Of a DNA stretch of 64,000 bases, positions 13,949 to 24,737 are shown piece by piece. Numbering within the stretch: the stretch's first letter is position 1; the number at the start of each line of letters is the position of its first letter. Source of the DNA: Tenodera sinensis (lineage: Eukaryota; Arthropoda; Insecta; Mantodea; Mantidae); NCBI GenBank assembly GCA_030765045.1, contig CM060962.1, forward strand, positions 263,326,147-263,390,146, read 5' to 3'. The notes beneath the pieces were generated by a model. That model worked only from the letters and a program-made list of their open reading frames with translations, was not told where the DNA came from and did not search any database. Both the position numbers and the translations under genes were made by a program.

Positions 13949-14305
13949 TGGTCTCAGCTTTTTATTACGAACTCTGTGATTAATTTGAATGGGTTAAAAC
14001 AGTAGAAGTAACTCCGTTGCACCAAATCAGCCAAGATTATACGCAAGCACAATCAACACCACAGCTCACACTAAAGGTCAACTAGCGATAAAAGTATATT
14101 ATGCAAACAATAAACACCGGATGTACAATGACACCTTGCCCATGTGTTCACAGCAGTTTCTTCAGTCGATACAAGTGACTCACCACGCACACGTCATTAG
14201 TAAAGTATTTATATCGCAACTTATTCGAATCCCATTCTGAAACGAGCGTAGTTCAATGCACAATACTTCTGACTATAATTATAGTTTCTCAGTTTTTTAA
14301 AAGTA

Positions 14306-15238
14306 AGCGTTTAGTAAGTAAAATATATTTTAAAAATACTACCCCCTAAAAGGAGCCTATTTTATATTTTGAGTGAACCTAAAACAATGGCATGCAAAAC
14401 TGCAACTTTTTTTACTTTAGACTGCTGCAACCACGAAAATTGTAAACTTCAAATAGTATTCGGTATAATGATTTTTATATAATACAGTATGCGAATATAC
14501 CGTAAAAATAATATTAATAAAGCGCAAAATAAACGTGTCACACCAAAAAGAAAACATACGGATTAGTTAATTTCATCTATTGATAAGATTTAAAAAATGG
14601 AGAAAATAGTATGTCAAGTTTATAAAATGTTCGATTTAACGTGAAATGAACCATTTCAGTATTTATGTTAGAGTTTGACCTTGACGGAAGTACAACGCAT
14701 GACTCGCAATCAGCTGCACGCGGTATGTATACCTTCTAGCCGTGGATGAAGCGTTACTCCAGTCTGCACGGCTTGCTAAGTTATTTAATTTCTCTACATG
14801 TATTTAGAATTCCATTCTGAACTTTTTCTAGGATTACCTGACATCATCAAGGTACGTTTTAAAAGTTTTCCCGGAAATTTTTAGTGTACAGTAAGTATTG
14901 TTAATGATGTTTGTAATGTTAATGGCCTTGTAAAAATAGGAAATATCAAACTAATTGTTTTTTGTTTAACGCATAAATAAAGTACATATTTCAATGTTCA
15001 AAATGAGCTACAGGTCATATTTATCTGAAAAATAATACCAGAGATATTTATGTTTATGTAGAACGGTGTGCGAGAAATATCCGAAAATATAATGCTTTAT
15101 ATTTACCAAAATAATTAACTTACAGACAAACAAAAAACTAGGGGTATCATTTTTTCATTCACAGAACACGTACATTTAATATTAATGAAATCGGAGATAT
15201 GAAGGTCAAATTTTGTGCGATTTGACATGGAATGACTC
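14306..15238 (-). repeat. Right 933-bp inverted arm of the foldback transposon
   Basis: Reverse complement of 12391-13323, starting at AGCGTTTAGTA and ending GGAATGACTC just before the ATGT target duplication. Confidence 0.88.
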
Positions 15239-15351
15239 ATGTACATAACTGTGTAAGAGAACTTTCCTAAATTACGAGCATTAGCATTGTAATAAATATG
15301 TATCCAGCAATAGATAACCTTCAGCAAGGAAAGGAGCTCTTAAAAGTGTGA

Positions 15352-15740
15352 GCTGCACTCACATGACTTTCTCCACTCTCCCTTGTAAAAACTGCTGTTA
15401 CAACAGTTAAATCTACTACCTACTTCATATTAATCGAAATAAACTATTTATAGGACTGCCTTTATTACCCATTTCCTTGCAGGTGCAATTGAAATAGGGG
15501 AATACAGTGGGCGTAAGTGACAGTAAAGTCTTCAACAATCTCAAACCAATAAAAAGGGAATATCTCAAAAATCTCCACAATCTTTTACAGTCTATATTTT
15601 ACAGTTTACCAAATGTGTGAAATTCATCCAGAAAGAAGAAGATTTCAGAGTGTATTCCCAGGAAATTCTAGATATACATTTACTTTGTCATGAGAATATC
15701 TTGCATTTTAATCAAAATGTCAAAATTTCAAAACTATATA
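15352..15740 (+). repeat. 840-bp repeat, 3'-truncated copy
   Basis: Begins AGCTGCACTCACATGACTTT, shows GGAATATCTCAAAAATCTCC and TACATTTACTTTGTCATGAG, then is lost near 15740. It starts about 110 bp beyond the foldback transposon. Confidence 0.75.
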
Positions 15741-16234
15741 CAATTTAAAAAAAAATTACCCTTCTAAAATGTACATCATTCATATAAATATAATTCCTGA
15801 AAGTATGAGCATTCTATACCTAACAGTTTCTGAGAAAATGTTCCGTATGTATAAAAAAAATGCAGTTTTGAGCTTCAAAGTTAGAACTAACCTTTTCAAT
15901 ATATTCCAGCACCATAAGAGAGATAGGTTAGGTTGCCATGATAAATCAGTAATCAGTGTTACCAAAATCAGTATGACCTTTTCAAAAATGTCCCACATTA
16001 CCATCCCAAAACACCGGAAACTTTAAATATACTAATTCCGTTGATAGCGAAAACAAATGTCCAATAAATTGACCGACCACGCCCACTAAATGCAGCCCTT
16101 GGTAAATAAGATATAAAAATCCTTATAATAGTTATATCAAGATAAAAACTGAAGCATTTTTCTCAGAAAATTCTCGTGTTTTTACGTACAAAAAACAAAA
16201 AATAACCTGTATTTTACTCATATTTGCCTTACCG

Positions 16235-16455
16235 GCTCCCCTTAAGAAAATCAAAACTATGAAGATTTTCCCATGTAAAGGGTAGTTTGAGGTGGGGTGG
16301 TTTTCTTAAACATCTTTGTACCCTATCCTTGGAATAAGCAGCACTTAAATATGAATTTTCGTTTTTGAATTACACTGGTCACAGATATACGAACACAACC
16401 ACAACCACAACCCCCTCCCCCATAAAACATGGGTATGGACCTTTTTCTAGAAATA
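16235..16455 (+). repeat. 840-bp repeat, 3' half fragment
   Basis: CCCATGTAAAGGGTAGTTTG, TTCTTAAACATCTTTGTACC and a C-rich stretch (16400-16430) correspond to the second half of the family. Confidence 0.6.
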
Positions 16456-16463
16456 TTATGTGG

Positions 16464-17178
16464 GTACTCATGTGACTTTTATTACTCATCCTGTACAAGC
16501 TGTTCTTAAAAACGCTTATTCTTCTACTCAGTTCATGTTAATAGACGTAAACTTTGTAGAAATGGTTTTACTAAATATTTTCTTAGAGGTAGTGTGGGAA
16601 GAGGAATACAGTAGGCTTAAGAGATTGTCAGTCTTTTAAGAGCTGCTCGCCTTATGATGACCTTGAAGCTCCATTATATTTCAATAGCCAGGACATAAAA
16701 GACTTCCTATTTGAGAAAGGTATAAGTATTGTAAAATTTAAACGAAAAATAAGGAACATACCGAAAATGCTTGTCTAGACAAAAATATAATAATTAACAT
16801 AAATCGTTTGCCTTAACGAGACATACATTTTTACATTTTTATGCCGTAAAATTCTATCTCTTACGGCTTGTCATATGTTGCAAAAGTCGTCCAGAATGTA
16901 CCTCCGAGGCTACTCCCGAAAAATTCATATGGTAATTAATTGAAATCATTAGAACCATCTTTGTCAAAATAAAACATTTCAAAAATGTTTCCAAGCAAAA
17001 GTTGAGGGATTTCCTTGAAAATTTTCGTGTTGCATGTCTGGAAGACGCTGAACTTAAATTCCAAAGTTCGGTTTCAAACCGACTTTTACTTTTTGAGTTA
17101 TGCTGTTCAGAGATAGACAATTGCACTCAAACACACAAGCAGGAACCATACACAAATCTTTTTGTAAAAATGACTAAT
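16464..17178 (+). repeat. 840-bp repeat, long diverged copy
   Basis: Starts TACTCATGTGACTTTTATTA. GGAATACAGTAGGCTTAAGA and TTGAAAATTTTCGTGTTGCA follow in family order, then TTTTTGAGTTATGCTGTTCA. Confidence 0.7.
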
Positions 17179-20091
17179 AAGACGTTCGAAACAGGTTTCA
17201 AATAATATTCACTGTTTATCTCACATTCATAGCATTTTTCTCTGTCTTTAATACCTCTATGGTATTTGTCTCCGTATCATTTCCGAAGCATCTGTTTTAT
17301 CACCTCCGTGGTATCTGTTAATTTTAGTGAGGAACAGGGTGAAATATTTCAAATGGTGTAAAATGTGCAAATGAGGTATCAAGGGAAGTGGAGTGTTCAC
17401 ATAATGGCGGACTATTGTTGGATGGTAAAAAAGGGACTGCTCTGAACAATGTGCAAGTTATAAGAGGAGAAAGTTTGAAGTGCAATATTGAGGTAGGGTT
17501 ATGAATGTGCCTATAATTAATATTAATTAATGATTAATTAATGCTAAATAACAACTTATAATATGGCCTAGTTTTTGATACAAACTTCTTGAAAGTAATT
17601 TTTATTACGTTTCACAAAACTTTCATTTCATTTCTGTTATTTATGAACATTTTGAAAACCTGAAGTGATGGAAGAAAATGGAGATTATTCTAGAATTCAG
17701 CACAAAAAATTCGTTTAGGATCACCTATCAGATTCAACAAATAAAAAATAAGTTTTGAAATGCAGAACGGTGCTGTTGAAGAGGATAAGATTCTTGTCTA
17801 CTTCTATCGAATTCATTCGACTTCACTCAAAAGCTACAGTGTTTCATGCCATAGAACTTACTCTACCTAGTCTACAGAAATAGAAAAGAGAAGGCACTAA
17901 GTATACGGTATATTGGGATGCGACTATCCACGCGGAACAATAAGTTTGCTCCAATTTCAGAGCGAAGTGTGTTTGATGACAGATCCACCTGGCGAGGTAA
18001 ACGGGAACCCATTCTCGTTACGTAAATGGCTGGTTATTTGCAAAGCCTTTCATTTCCTCCAAATTACTCCAGCCAGTTTCAAGAACTCGTCCATTTATGA
18101 GAGAGGCTGTGTCCTAACCAATTTCATCGTTGTCATTACATCACTTGCAACACAAGCTTCCCCACTTCAATTCTAGAATTTGAAGCCTTTTCTAGATGTG
18201 GCGGCTTTGGCTTGTTGAGGTATTCGAGAACATGTCTCTTGTAAGGGAAACATTTGTAAATGAATGATGTAAAATAAATATTTATGAAGAAATAAGAGTA
18301 AATGGAGGAATAAAAATATCAATGTGCGAAATAAGGACAGAAGGAAAGAGACTAAGAAAGAACAGACTGATAAAGCAGTTAGGAATAGGAAATAAGTACC
18401 TAAATAGTTATTATAATATAAGTATAATATGTAAATACTCTTCAAATGTTGTAAAGAGTAAAACTAGTAATTAACAACTGGACCAAACAGGGTAGCTGGA
18501 TATAAATCATCACAGGGAGTAGGCTAAAACTGACCGAAGGGCAAAAGCATGAGAAAAATTAGCAACTTTAGTGAGAGAGATAGGTAGTATTAGAAAGAGG
18601 GCTAACTTTCCCAAAGCACTCAAGCTTTCCCAGAGAAGGATACATGACTATTTTCAGTAGTCAGTTATTGAAAAAAACTTCTATATTATAACGGCAAATT
18701 AGCTTCTGTGGTAGCGTATAAAAATCGGGTGATTCCGAGAAACGTTCTTCTAATTCTGATCTTTAAGAGGTTCATTTCAGTTGGTGTGGTTTGGAAGTTT
18801 AGATTTCTGACTCAAATTAGATCTTGACTAGGTCACCGGGAGTTAATGGAAAATGTGTAATTTGGGGAGTTGCGATACCTTCAATACCCAATCCGAAGTG
18901 AGGAATAGCAAGATAGGGTTAATTTAGTACAGCGAGGACAAGAAGTAATCAGTTACTTTCTAGCCAGCATACCGGACTTCAGAATCACATGGTTACAGTC
19001 AACTTCACCCTTCACCTATACATCCTACATCTTACATACGTTGTGCCACTAATATGAATTGGATTCATTTATCAATGAGCCCACTTTATTTATGGACGAT
19101 CTTTAACTGCTATAGTTCTCAGGTTCCTATTCTATATAGGGCTTAAATTTGGTCAAATGCCTATTTATCAGGCTGAAGGTGCTTTTACGTGTAGTAAATT
19201 TACTTCTCTTCTAAAGGAAGCCATGTTAAAAAATTTTACGCCCGCATGGTCGTATCCTTCATTGACTGGAGTAGAGTTCGTTGCTATCCCGATTCCATCC
19301 AGTAGGAATTATTCCTAGCTAACGTTAGCCAGTCAGAAATATCATAATATGTTCCTCGTGTGGAGTAAATCACCTGGCAGGAGATAGTTACTGCTACGAG
19401 CACCTTAGATGCAGTGTCAGTCTTACAATGAAATGTACTTCACAGTGAATTTGGATTCGCCGACATCCGAGAGCACATCTGAATACGTCTAACGAGTTTT
19501 CCTCGCCTGTCCCGAGCACCTGATGCTGCACACTTCGAACTGGGACGCTGTATGGTTTCTGAGCCTAGAATGCAGCCGCGCTTGCTTACCTTACCTTAAG
19601 AACACTTAGTATGGTACTTAGAAGGGAACTTGATATAAACAAAACAAAAGTACATAGCAAGCGTGTGCACCGGGCGCAGCTTACAACGTAGCTCCATATT
19701 GGACTACGGAAGCTAATTTTGATTTATATTATTTAAAGGAATATTTTGCTTAAAAAAACATTAGTATAATAGGTATTAAATATTAGCTCACACTGCGTTT
19801 AAAAAGCATATATACGTAATCAATAAAAACCTAACGAATGGAGATACGAGCATGCAACAATACAGTTGGTCAGTCTTGTTGCATTTAGCGGCGCTCGCTT
19901 GATTTCAAATTCTTTATTACACTATACTTAACGGTGGCTAGTGTTAATAATATGTACATTTTAAAGTGAAAATTTTGAAAATTGGTGGAAGCACTATTGA
20001 ACTGAATGTGTTCATAAGTTTCGTGAGAAGCACTCAGATTTAAACCTTAAGGACATTATTTCACAGTTTACTGGTGTTTCCATAAAGCGTA
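17179..20091. other. Non-coding, nothing recognised
   Basis: Frames of 87 and 90 codons near 17913-18445 have no recognisable domain. Likely unique intergenic or intronic sequence with old repeats. Confidence 0.5.
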
Positions 20092-20484
20092 TCAAATCCA
20101 TTCACGTGGAAAACCACACAACTGGAAAACTGTCATAAGTAGGGATCGAACCTCATACAGGAAACACAAGGTTGCGGAGTTTGGACTATAGGCAGTGCAA
20201 GGGGTCACAACACAGAGGAGGCAGGGTACAATCGACACTTGAACGTTGTAGATGGCGTTGCTGCATAACTTATATTCAATGTTGTCACCATGTGCAGTAA
20301 AATATTCACTTCCAAATTCTTCTACAAGTTCAGCTGTACGTGAATATTTTGATTTTTGTGCTGCAGGCATTTTATTCTGTGTGGAATAGCGAGATGCACT
20401 AAGTAAGCCCAGTTGTGCTTTGTATTGCCCCTGTACAAACACGTCATGCACTGCCCCTGTGCTGGCAACTTGAAATCGCCTCAT
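20092..20484 (-). pseudogene. CGGBP1/hAT-like N-terminal fragment fused to a repeat
   Basis: The 130-codon minus frame contains MPAAQKSKYSRTAELVEEFG followed by SEYFTAHGDNIEYKLCS. That resembles the start of CGGBP1-like, hAT-derived proteins just before their BED-type finger. After a lone Cys the sequence turns into the repeat at 20135-20262, so the finger is destroyed. The upstream 38 codons look unrelated. Most likely a dead hAT fragment. Confidence 0.42.
20135..20262 (+). repeat. Interspersed repeat shared with 37785-37920
   Basis: GAACCTCATACAGGAAACA, GGTCACAACACAGAGGAGGC and TACAATCGACACTTGAACG recur in the same order and orientation, with mismatches, at 37785-37920. A box B-like GATCGAACCTC suggests a SINE relation. 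Confidence 0.65.
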
Positions 20485-20984
20485 TTCGCGATAGCTGTAT
20501 GAAGGTTCGAAGCTTGGTCATCAGATTCAAAGAAAGGGAAAGGCGAAAAACCTGTACTTGCCACATGTGATTACCGTGTAGCAAACGCCTTGCGTCATAA
20601 AGTGCATGAGTTTTACTCGTACTTGGAAAGTGAACCGCAAACTACTGGGTACTAGCTATTTCAGAGTGTGTTTTAGTCATAGCTTACAGCACTAAATGCG
20701 TAATATAATCGTCTGTTGTTCAACTGAAGTAGCAGTATTAATGAAAAGAGGATTACTCGATTGTTAAAATTCGAAGCACTTGTCTTCAGAAAGCACATAT
20801 GCTCCTCTCAGGGCGAAGTAATACAATTTACAGACCAATATTTCACTCACTTGTTTTGTTTACATCACGCTGCTGTCTAAGGCGATTTGGGGACTTAATA
20901 TGACCATCCCTTTAATTTTTATTCTTTCTCTATTTCCCACTATATCTGCAATTTGTATAACACTTAACGTATGGAGCAGTTGAT

Positions 20985-21530
20985 AATAAATAAGTTCAGC
21001 CTCCGTCAAGGTTTCAACATGAAGATTTTCAAGAACATATGCTCACACCAAACTATCTTATGCATGAAAAATTTTCATTATTTTGTTTCCATAAACAATA
21101 GCTGCAACGAATTTAATCAAATTACTATATATTTAAAACATTTCCATGACAAATAAATGAATGTCCTGCTCTTTTGAAGGTAAGAGGCAATGAATTTCTC
21201 TTCATTCTGAATGACTCTTGTATAATTTAGGTCTTGTTAAAGCGTAGAATTTATATCGAATAGAATGTTAATTACTTTCGAGGTATTCATTGTTGTTGAT
21301 TTGACTTTTCAAATATGTTATACCTTTTTAAGTGGTAAATTGCAATTCATTTTTCTCGTACTTATCTACGGAGAATGGAAATTCAACGCCATTACAAAGC
21401 GAAGCTCTTTTTGAAAATCAGACTATCCTTTAATTCCATGTCCTTCTTGTACATTTTTAAAGAACTTTTCCTCTAGTTACTAGAAGAAGTAGATAGAAGA
21501 ATAAGCTGTTGTAAAAACAGTTGGAAAGAT
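20985..21530 (-). repeat. 840-bp repeat, diverged reverse copy
   Basis: AGATTTTCAAGAACATATG, TTCTCTTCATTCTGAATGAC, TAATTACTTTCGAGGTATTC and GAAGTAGATAGAAGAATAAG follow the reverse family order. Confidence 0.6.
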
Positions 21531-21544
21531 GGAAGAAAACTGAA

Positions 21545-21609
21545 AAATTGAATGGCATAGCCAAAATTTGAACCATAGGTCGTTGATTTACCGAACCCTT
21601 ACTCTAACG
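21545..21609 (-). mobile_element. tRNA-derived SINE fragment interrupted by the hAT element
   Basis: On the minus strand it holds box A-side CGTTAGAG and box B GGTTCAAATTTTGG, resembling family C. The hAT element at 21610 duplicated its CTCTAACG. Confidence 0.5.
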
Positions 21610-22464
21610 CAGGGTCTCTCAGTGCGCAGGCGCCAGTGCATTGCACGGCACAAGGTGCAAAATGCGACTACAAAAAGTTGATCTCGGTGCAAAAATCCAT
21701 TCGCTCTCTCCTTTTGCTTGTCTCACTCTGCCGTCGGTCTCGCTCTTGCTGTTTCTTCTTCAAAATGTAATGTTTGCGTGCTGTGCGCACTGTCATACTG
21801 TTAATTTTGTTTTTTATCAGCAAATCTAATCTTTTGTTTCAATGATCTAGAAATCAGTGATAAAAACCTCATTCTTGGGTAAAGAACATTCTTCTGCAAG
21901 TTGTAGCAATCTCTTTAACTTTTCCTACCTAGCTAGCATCCTCTATGATTTCACGTTCAAGAGGTCGCGAGTTCGAATCTCGCTTTGGGTGAGTCCGGAT
22001 GTAGGGTAACTTAAAGCTCTATGGACCTTGGGATCATTGGAGCATCATTTCACCCATTTTCAGTCATTCACCATCCGATATGGCATTACGTTGGAGGACG
22101 TTAGTTAAAAAAACTATGATTTCAGTATATGTTTCTACTATATTGTGTTTCTAAAGATGATTTTCTTACATACATAATTATTCTACAGTAGATGAATCAT
22201 TTGGCTCTAGCATCACGAGTTTCAAAAAATAAAAAATAAAGTTCTCACTCTGATATAAATAGAGTTTCAGCAATCTTTGCTTCCTTTAGAGCAGGTTACC
22301 CCATTACTAGGTATTTGTATGGCACGTATCTATTCCAGTGATAAGCTAGCCGTCTATCAACTCACGCTTCCTCGCTTCTTCGCTTCGCAGCACTAGAGCG
22401 TTATCAAGTCGCCACAATGCACGGTGCAAGGAACCTTTGCAATTTTAAGCTTTGAGTGGACCTG
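21610..22464. mobile_element. Non-autonomous hAT element with exact 8-bp target duplication
   Basis: The left end is CAGGGTCTCTCA and the right end is the complement of CAGGTCCACTCA. The 8 bases CTCTAACG occur directly outside both ends (21602-21609 and 22465-22472). CAGGG-type ends with 8-bp duplications define hAT transposons. The 855-bp body has no transposase; it contains a short tRNA-derived SINE piece near 21945-22110. The target lies in a reverse-oriented tRNA-like SINE, at the box A complement. Confidence 0.82.
21945..22110 (+). mobile_element. 5'-truncated tRNA-derived SINE (family D)
   Basis: Box B GAGTTCGAATCTCGC is followed by a non-tRNA body (GGATGTAGGGTAACTTAAAG, ATGGACCTTGGGATCATTGG). 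It lies inside the hAT element at 21610-22464. Confidence 0.5.
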
Positions 22465-22534
22465 CTCTAACGGATTGCGTTAAAAGCATACCGATATTAC
22501 ACTAAATTCTCCAACTAATTCACGTTTTCTCCCG

Positions 22535-22655
22535 AAAAACCGGTACCCGAGGCTTTAGAGCAGCGACACAGTAAGCCATGGTTTGATCAAATCCCGTTAT
22601 GACATTGCAATTTTAAATGGGATTCTACCTTTCCAAATTTAAAGCACGGCATTTG
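22535..22655 (+). mobile_element. Decayed tRNA-derived SINE (family C)
   Basis: The box A-like GAGGCTTTAGAGCAGCG, a degenerate box B (GGTTTGATCAAATCCC) and a tail TATGACATTGCAATTTTAAA match the 6083 copy. Confidence 0.42.
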
Positions 22656-23103
22656 TGAAACAACAATTATTTATCATTCTTTTATGAATAATTATTGAAA
22701 GGGAGCAAAAGGTAGAGTTACTTTCACCAGTGCGAAAAAGTATAAATTTATCTAAAGCACTATTAAGCAATCGGCGCTGGATAATATAACTATGGCTGGC
22801 TTCATAAGAAATGAAACATTGCTTACAACAGCGCTGCAAATAATTAGTAAAAACATACAAATGATTGTTCAATGTGCATTCAATACTGAGAACCGTTCGG
22901 TGATATATTTCATAGCGAACCCCGAATTAAATACAAACACTGCCGTATGTTTACAGATTTCTCCCACCGATTTTATTTAAACGTGCTCCAAAAATAAACC
23001 ACCATTAAATGCGCTGTACAAACAGCTCTATATTACTCGAGGGCTACTTTTCATACGCTCTTATGAAGTAAATGCTACACAGCATTTGCGGCAGGTGATA
23101 GTG

Positions 23104-23134
<31 letters not shown>

Positions 23135-23882
23135 TCCAACTTTTAGCCCCCAAGCGAGGGTGGGAAAGCTAAAATAATATTGCCTGTCTCAACAAGCTGT
23201 GTTAACCGCTTTCAAAGCGTAAATGTTGCCACAAACTCGCGGGGGAATTCGAAGTCATCGGCAGAAACCGCGGATATCGCAAATGTAGTTTGTATACCAT
23301 TAATTAATTAATATTAATTATTTCTGGAGGGCCTACAAGGGCTTGTTTCATCTGGAGGTCAGCTGTCATAGTTGAAGTGTACAAGCCTGTGCATGTACGA
23401 GTACGCTAATAATAATATACTGGCGTATGTCATTTTATATAAGAATTATAAAAAAGGGAAGTGCATTACTCGACATTCATTTTATGCTGGAAATTGTTTT
23501 CCTTAATATAACCTGGGCACTAGCTCTGCTAGGGGTTTCCACAGATATCTGTGGAATTTTGTAGACGTATACGATCGAACTGTGCTAGTTATTTTCAAAA
23601 AAATTAAAAAAGTTGGACTTCGAGGTAGCTTCACGTGTTCTCACAAAAATGGTGTGTTCTTCCATCATCTTTCGGTGCTGCCAATTTCATGTAGGACAAA
23701 AGCGGCTCAGAAACTACAGGAAGAAACCAACACGATTTTTCTGGCTACACCACATTTCCAGAATACTTCTTGATGTAATGACTTTGTTTTATTGTCTGAT
23801 GCTGTCACCTTGTGGGTGCTATCACAGCATGTGCTATGTATGGAACCAATAAACATACCTATGCTAATTCTGTCAAGTCTGC
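22656..23882. other. Non-coding, nothing recognised apart from the poly-T
   Basis: A palindromic ATTAATTAATTAATATTAAT stretch lies at about 23300. Confidence 0.5.
23108..23136 (+). repeat. Poly-T tract
   Basis: A run of 29 T. Confidence 0.95.
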
Positions 23883-24125
23883 CCACTACAGGTGTCATTG
23901 GTGGGGTGCAGTACTGGAATGTGGGACGTGGTCAGCGCCCCGAACCCTTCCGGTCAGTTATGCGGTCATCAAGTAGCTCCTCAATTAGTCCCTCCCGGGC
24001 CTAACGAGGCTGAGTGCACCCCGAGCTAGACCTCCCAGAGGGGATAAGATCACCATGCTGGTACCGGGGATCGAACCCGGGTCCTCTGCGCCAGAGGCCA
24101 GGGCGTTACCAACTGCGCTCCTCCT
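23883..24125 (-). mobile_element. tRNA-derived SINE (family A)
   Basis: On the minus strand: head GCGCAGTTGGTAACGCCCTG (box A), box B GGTTCGATCCCCGG, then the body shared with 29727-30067, including CTACTTGATGACCGCATAAC and GTACTGCACCCCACC blocks. The 70-codon plus frame across it is not a gene. Confidence 0.8.
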
Positions 24126-24494
24126 TTTAATATGGTGAAGACCAATTTTTTTTCGATCTTTTGAGTGCTTAATCGCGAATATACACCAAATACCGATTTG
24201 GAAATGTTTTTGAACATGCGTATTCTCTTGGAATTTTAGGATCTTAGTCCTGACAAAACAGTTTTAGCTCCCCATCATGTCCTAGGTTACAAGTGAAGAC
24301 CCTGGCACCATAACAAGTGGTTCTATGGTTCGTGCCATTAAACGGTCTTTGTTTTCATATATTGTTCGCTCTCTCTTCCCCTACTCGTCATTTGCTTAAA
24401 ATAGATTTCTATATTTATCTTTACTTTATGTTCTTTCTTTCCAAAGCTAATGACGCGACACTTCTTGTGTTTCTCGTAAACAGTACCCTTACAA

Positions 24495-24737
24495 GGTGAC
24501 CAGAAAATAACTTCTCCTTCGTTTTGTTAACAACGCTGACAATTGCGAGGATCATATCAGCGCCACCAGTGTGCCGGAATTTCGTCCTGCAGGAGTCCTT
24601 TCACAAGCCAGTAAGTCTACTGACTTGGGGTTGTCGTTTTTAGCACCATTAAAACATCGGCCCGGGCAGGATTTGAGTTCTTGACCTCGTGATCAGTTGT
24701 CCAGATCTAATCAACAGAGCCTCCGAGACCCACTATG
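24495..24737 (-). mobile_element. tRNA-derived SINE (family E, possibly Talua-like)
   Basis: On the minus strand it reads GTGGGTCTCGGAGGCTCTGT (A-box region), then AGAACTCAAATCCTGCCCGG (B-box region). The body has GGACTCCTGCAGGACGAAAT and ATTCCGGCACACTGGTGGCG, resembling a widespread insect SINE tail I recall from termites. The name is uncertain. Confidence 0.6.

Larger units (their letters stand above)
12391..15238 (-). mobile_element. Foldback DNA transposon with 933-bp terminal inverted repeats (Sola-like)
   Basis: The left arm 12391-13323 and right arm 14306-15238 are reverse complements of equal length, differing at only a few bases where I compared them (for example GGGTCATTTC versus GGTTCATTTC). 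The termini begin GAGTCATTCCATGTCAAATC. Both sides carry ATGT directly outside (12387-12390 and 15239-15242), read as a 4-bp target duplication. The 982-bp core holds a minus-strand transposase remnant. Known Sola elements make 4-bp duplications and have long inverted repeats, so Sola is the leading inference. Near identity of the arms suggests a young insertion or recent arm correction. Confidence 0.85.

Noticed and set aside
21957..21990. Functional tRNA gene
   Set aside because: Only a box B half is present and no acceptor pairing is possible; the tail continues as a SINE body. The same reasoning applies to the other tRNA-like heads in the window.
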